This document shows, in pieces, positions 14,035 through 14,607 of a stretch of DNA of 14,607 nucleotides. Position numbers and translations under genes: made by a program. The DNA comes from CAZZKE01 sp964655005 (GTDB taxonomy: Bacteria; Pseudomonadota; Alphaproteobacteria; Rhodospirillales; JABHCV01), in NCBI GenBank assembly GCA_964655005.1, contig CAZZKE010000070.1, positions 1 to 14,607 on the forward strand. The letters are read 5' to 3'. The notes below the pieces were generated by a model. That model had not been told where the DNA came from. It made no database searches and saw only the letters and a program-made list of their open reading frames with translations. Each line of letters starts with the position of its first letter. Position 1 is the first letter of the stretch.

Positions 14035-14545
14035 ATACTATGCCGCCGCCGCCCAGCAGATGCGCGGCGACGACGAATCCGCCGATCGCGATGGCGACGC
14101 CATAGGGCAACACGCATCCAAGCAGAGCCTCGCAGGCATCCCTGTTACCCGACCTGTCAAACGCCATGGCCAGGCTGTACCGCATGGGCGACAGCATAAT
14201 CAAAGCCATAACCCCGCCGGCCAGGGCGCTGATTCCGATAAAATCAACTATACCGCCCGGCCCGGCCCACAAGGCGGTCGCCGCGATAAGCTTGATATCG
14301 CCGCCACCCATCGCCCGCATGACGAACAGGACAATCCCGAAGACCAGCGCCAGGCCACCGACGACGAGACCGCCCAGCCAGTCGATCGACTGCGGCGAGG
14401 CCAGAACGTGAACGGGATAAAGCGCCACGATGGCGACACAGATACGGTTGGGAATTTTGAATTCGGTTAAATCGTTGAGCGCCGCCAGGGCAAGCAGTCC
14501 AAGAAACAGGGTGATGACGAAAACATCGGGAAGACCGTAAATCAT
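14033..14545 (-). CDS. cpaA: Prepilin peptidase CpaA/TadV
   Basis: A 170-residue membrane aspartyl protease (peptidase family A24) that cleaves the leader of Flp prepilins. Both catalytic aspartates are visible: D25 in LNDLTEFKIPNR and D83 in the GxGD-type motif MGGGDIKL (79-86). Five or six hydrophobic segments (about 7-24, 36-48, 56-76, 86-96, 98-120, 141-165) match the family. It lacks the N-terminal methylase domain of PilD, as is normal for TadV/CpaA. It is the first tad gene seen on this strand, and a flp pilin gene commonly lies just upstream, which would be beyond the right edge. The ATG at 14545 has only a weak upstream purine stretch. Length and motifs are normal. Confidence 0.93.
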   Translation of the reverse strand: MIYGLPDVFVITLFLGLLALAALNDLTEFKIPNRICVAIVALYPVHVLASPQSIDWLGGLVVGGLALVFGIVLFVMRAMGGGDIKLIAATALWAGPGGIVDFIGISALAGGVMALIMLSPMRYSLAMAFDRSGNRDACEALLGCVLPYGVAIAIGGFVVAAHLLGGGGIV

Positions 14546-14607
14546 GGCTTGGCGCCTATGGCTGCGAAGTTACGACCGACGATTTTGGGTATTTGACCTG
14601 GCGGTCA

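Noticed and set aside
14546..14607. Possible 3' end of another tad-strand gene
   Set aside because: All three - strand frames contain a stop in this short stretch, including at the window edge in the most tempting frame. Nothing can be supported; no promoter is evident either.
1..14607. CRISPR arrays, tRNA/rRNA genes, insertion sequences, phage or toxin-antitoxin genes
   Set aside because: I looked for regularly spaced repeats, cloverleaf-like segments, transposase motifs and small paired genes and saw none; the window is filled by coherent core genes.

Overview
The window looks like chromosomal DNA from a moderately GC-rich alphaproteobacterium. The reasons are the cpaA-cpaB-cpaC-cpaD-cpaE-cpaF-tadB-tadC gene order of the Caulobacter/Rhizobium type of Tad pilus locus, a MarR protein of the LdtR type, and a PleD-like diguanylate cyclase. 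This is inferred from protein content only; there is no rRNA or other marker that would place the genus. Genes are packed, mostly overlapping by 4-8 bases, and I see no transposon, phage gene, CRISPR array, tRNA or rRNA.

Region 1 (1-2958, + strand) is a compact operon: perhaps the last codons of an upstream gene, then nadB (L-aspartate oxidase, first step of NAD synthesis), a short-chain dehydrogenase-fold protein that has lost the usual catalytic residues, and a HAD-family phosphatase related to heptose-bisphosphate phosphatase GmhB. Each start codon overlaps the stop codon before it, so translation is probably coupled.

Region 2 (2945-5116, - strand) is a two-gene signalling unit. A LdtR-like MarR regulator comes first and is followed about 40 bases downstream by an HPt-REC-REC-GGDEF protein with an intact GGEEF active site and an RxxD inhibitory site. 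The cyclase gene ends inside the end of the HAD gene (14-base tail-to-tail overlap).

Region 3 (5117-5218) is the only real intergenic space: an AT-rich divergent promoter region between the MarR gene and tadD. It has a 15-base near-palindrome and two copies of the extended -10 sequence TGGTATAAT exactly 21 bases apart.

Region 4 (5219-14545) encodes most of the Tad (tight adherence, type IVc/Flp) pilus machine. Eight genes read right to left: prepilin peptidase CpaA, CpaB/RcpC, the outer membrane secretin CpaC/RcpA, lipoprotein CpaD, ATPase-like CpaE/TadZ, motor ATPase CpaF/TadA, and inner membrane platform proteins TadB and TadC. The TPR lipoprotein gene tadD lies on the opposite strand and converges on tadC with 3 bases between the stop codons. 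Flp pilin and TadE/F/G pseudopilin genes are absent and may lie to the right of the window.

The parts most worth a second look are an ungapped internal duplication of the N-terminal helical domain of the TadA motor ATPase, the catalytically stripped SDR protein, a 13-base perfect inverted repeat inside the HAD gene, and the MarR/diguanylate cyclase pair that shares a promoter region with tadD. I did not find a clearly new multi-gene system; the Tad machine itself is well known.
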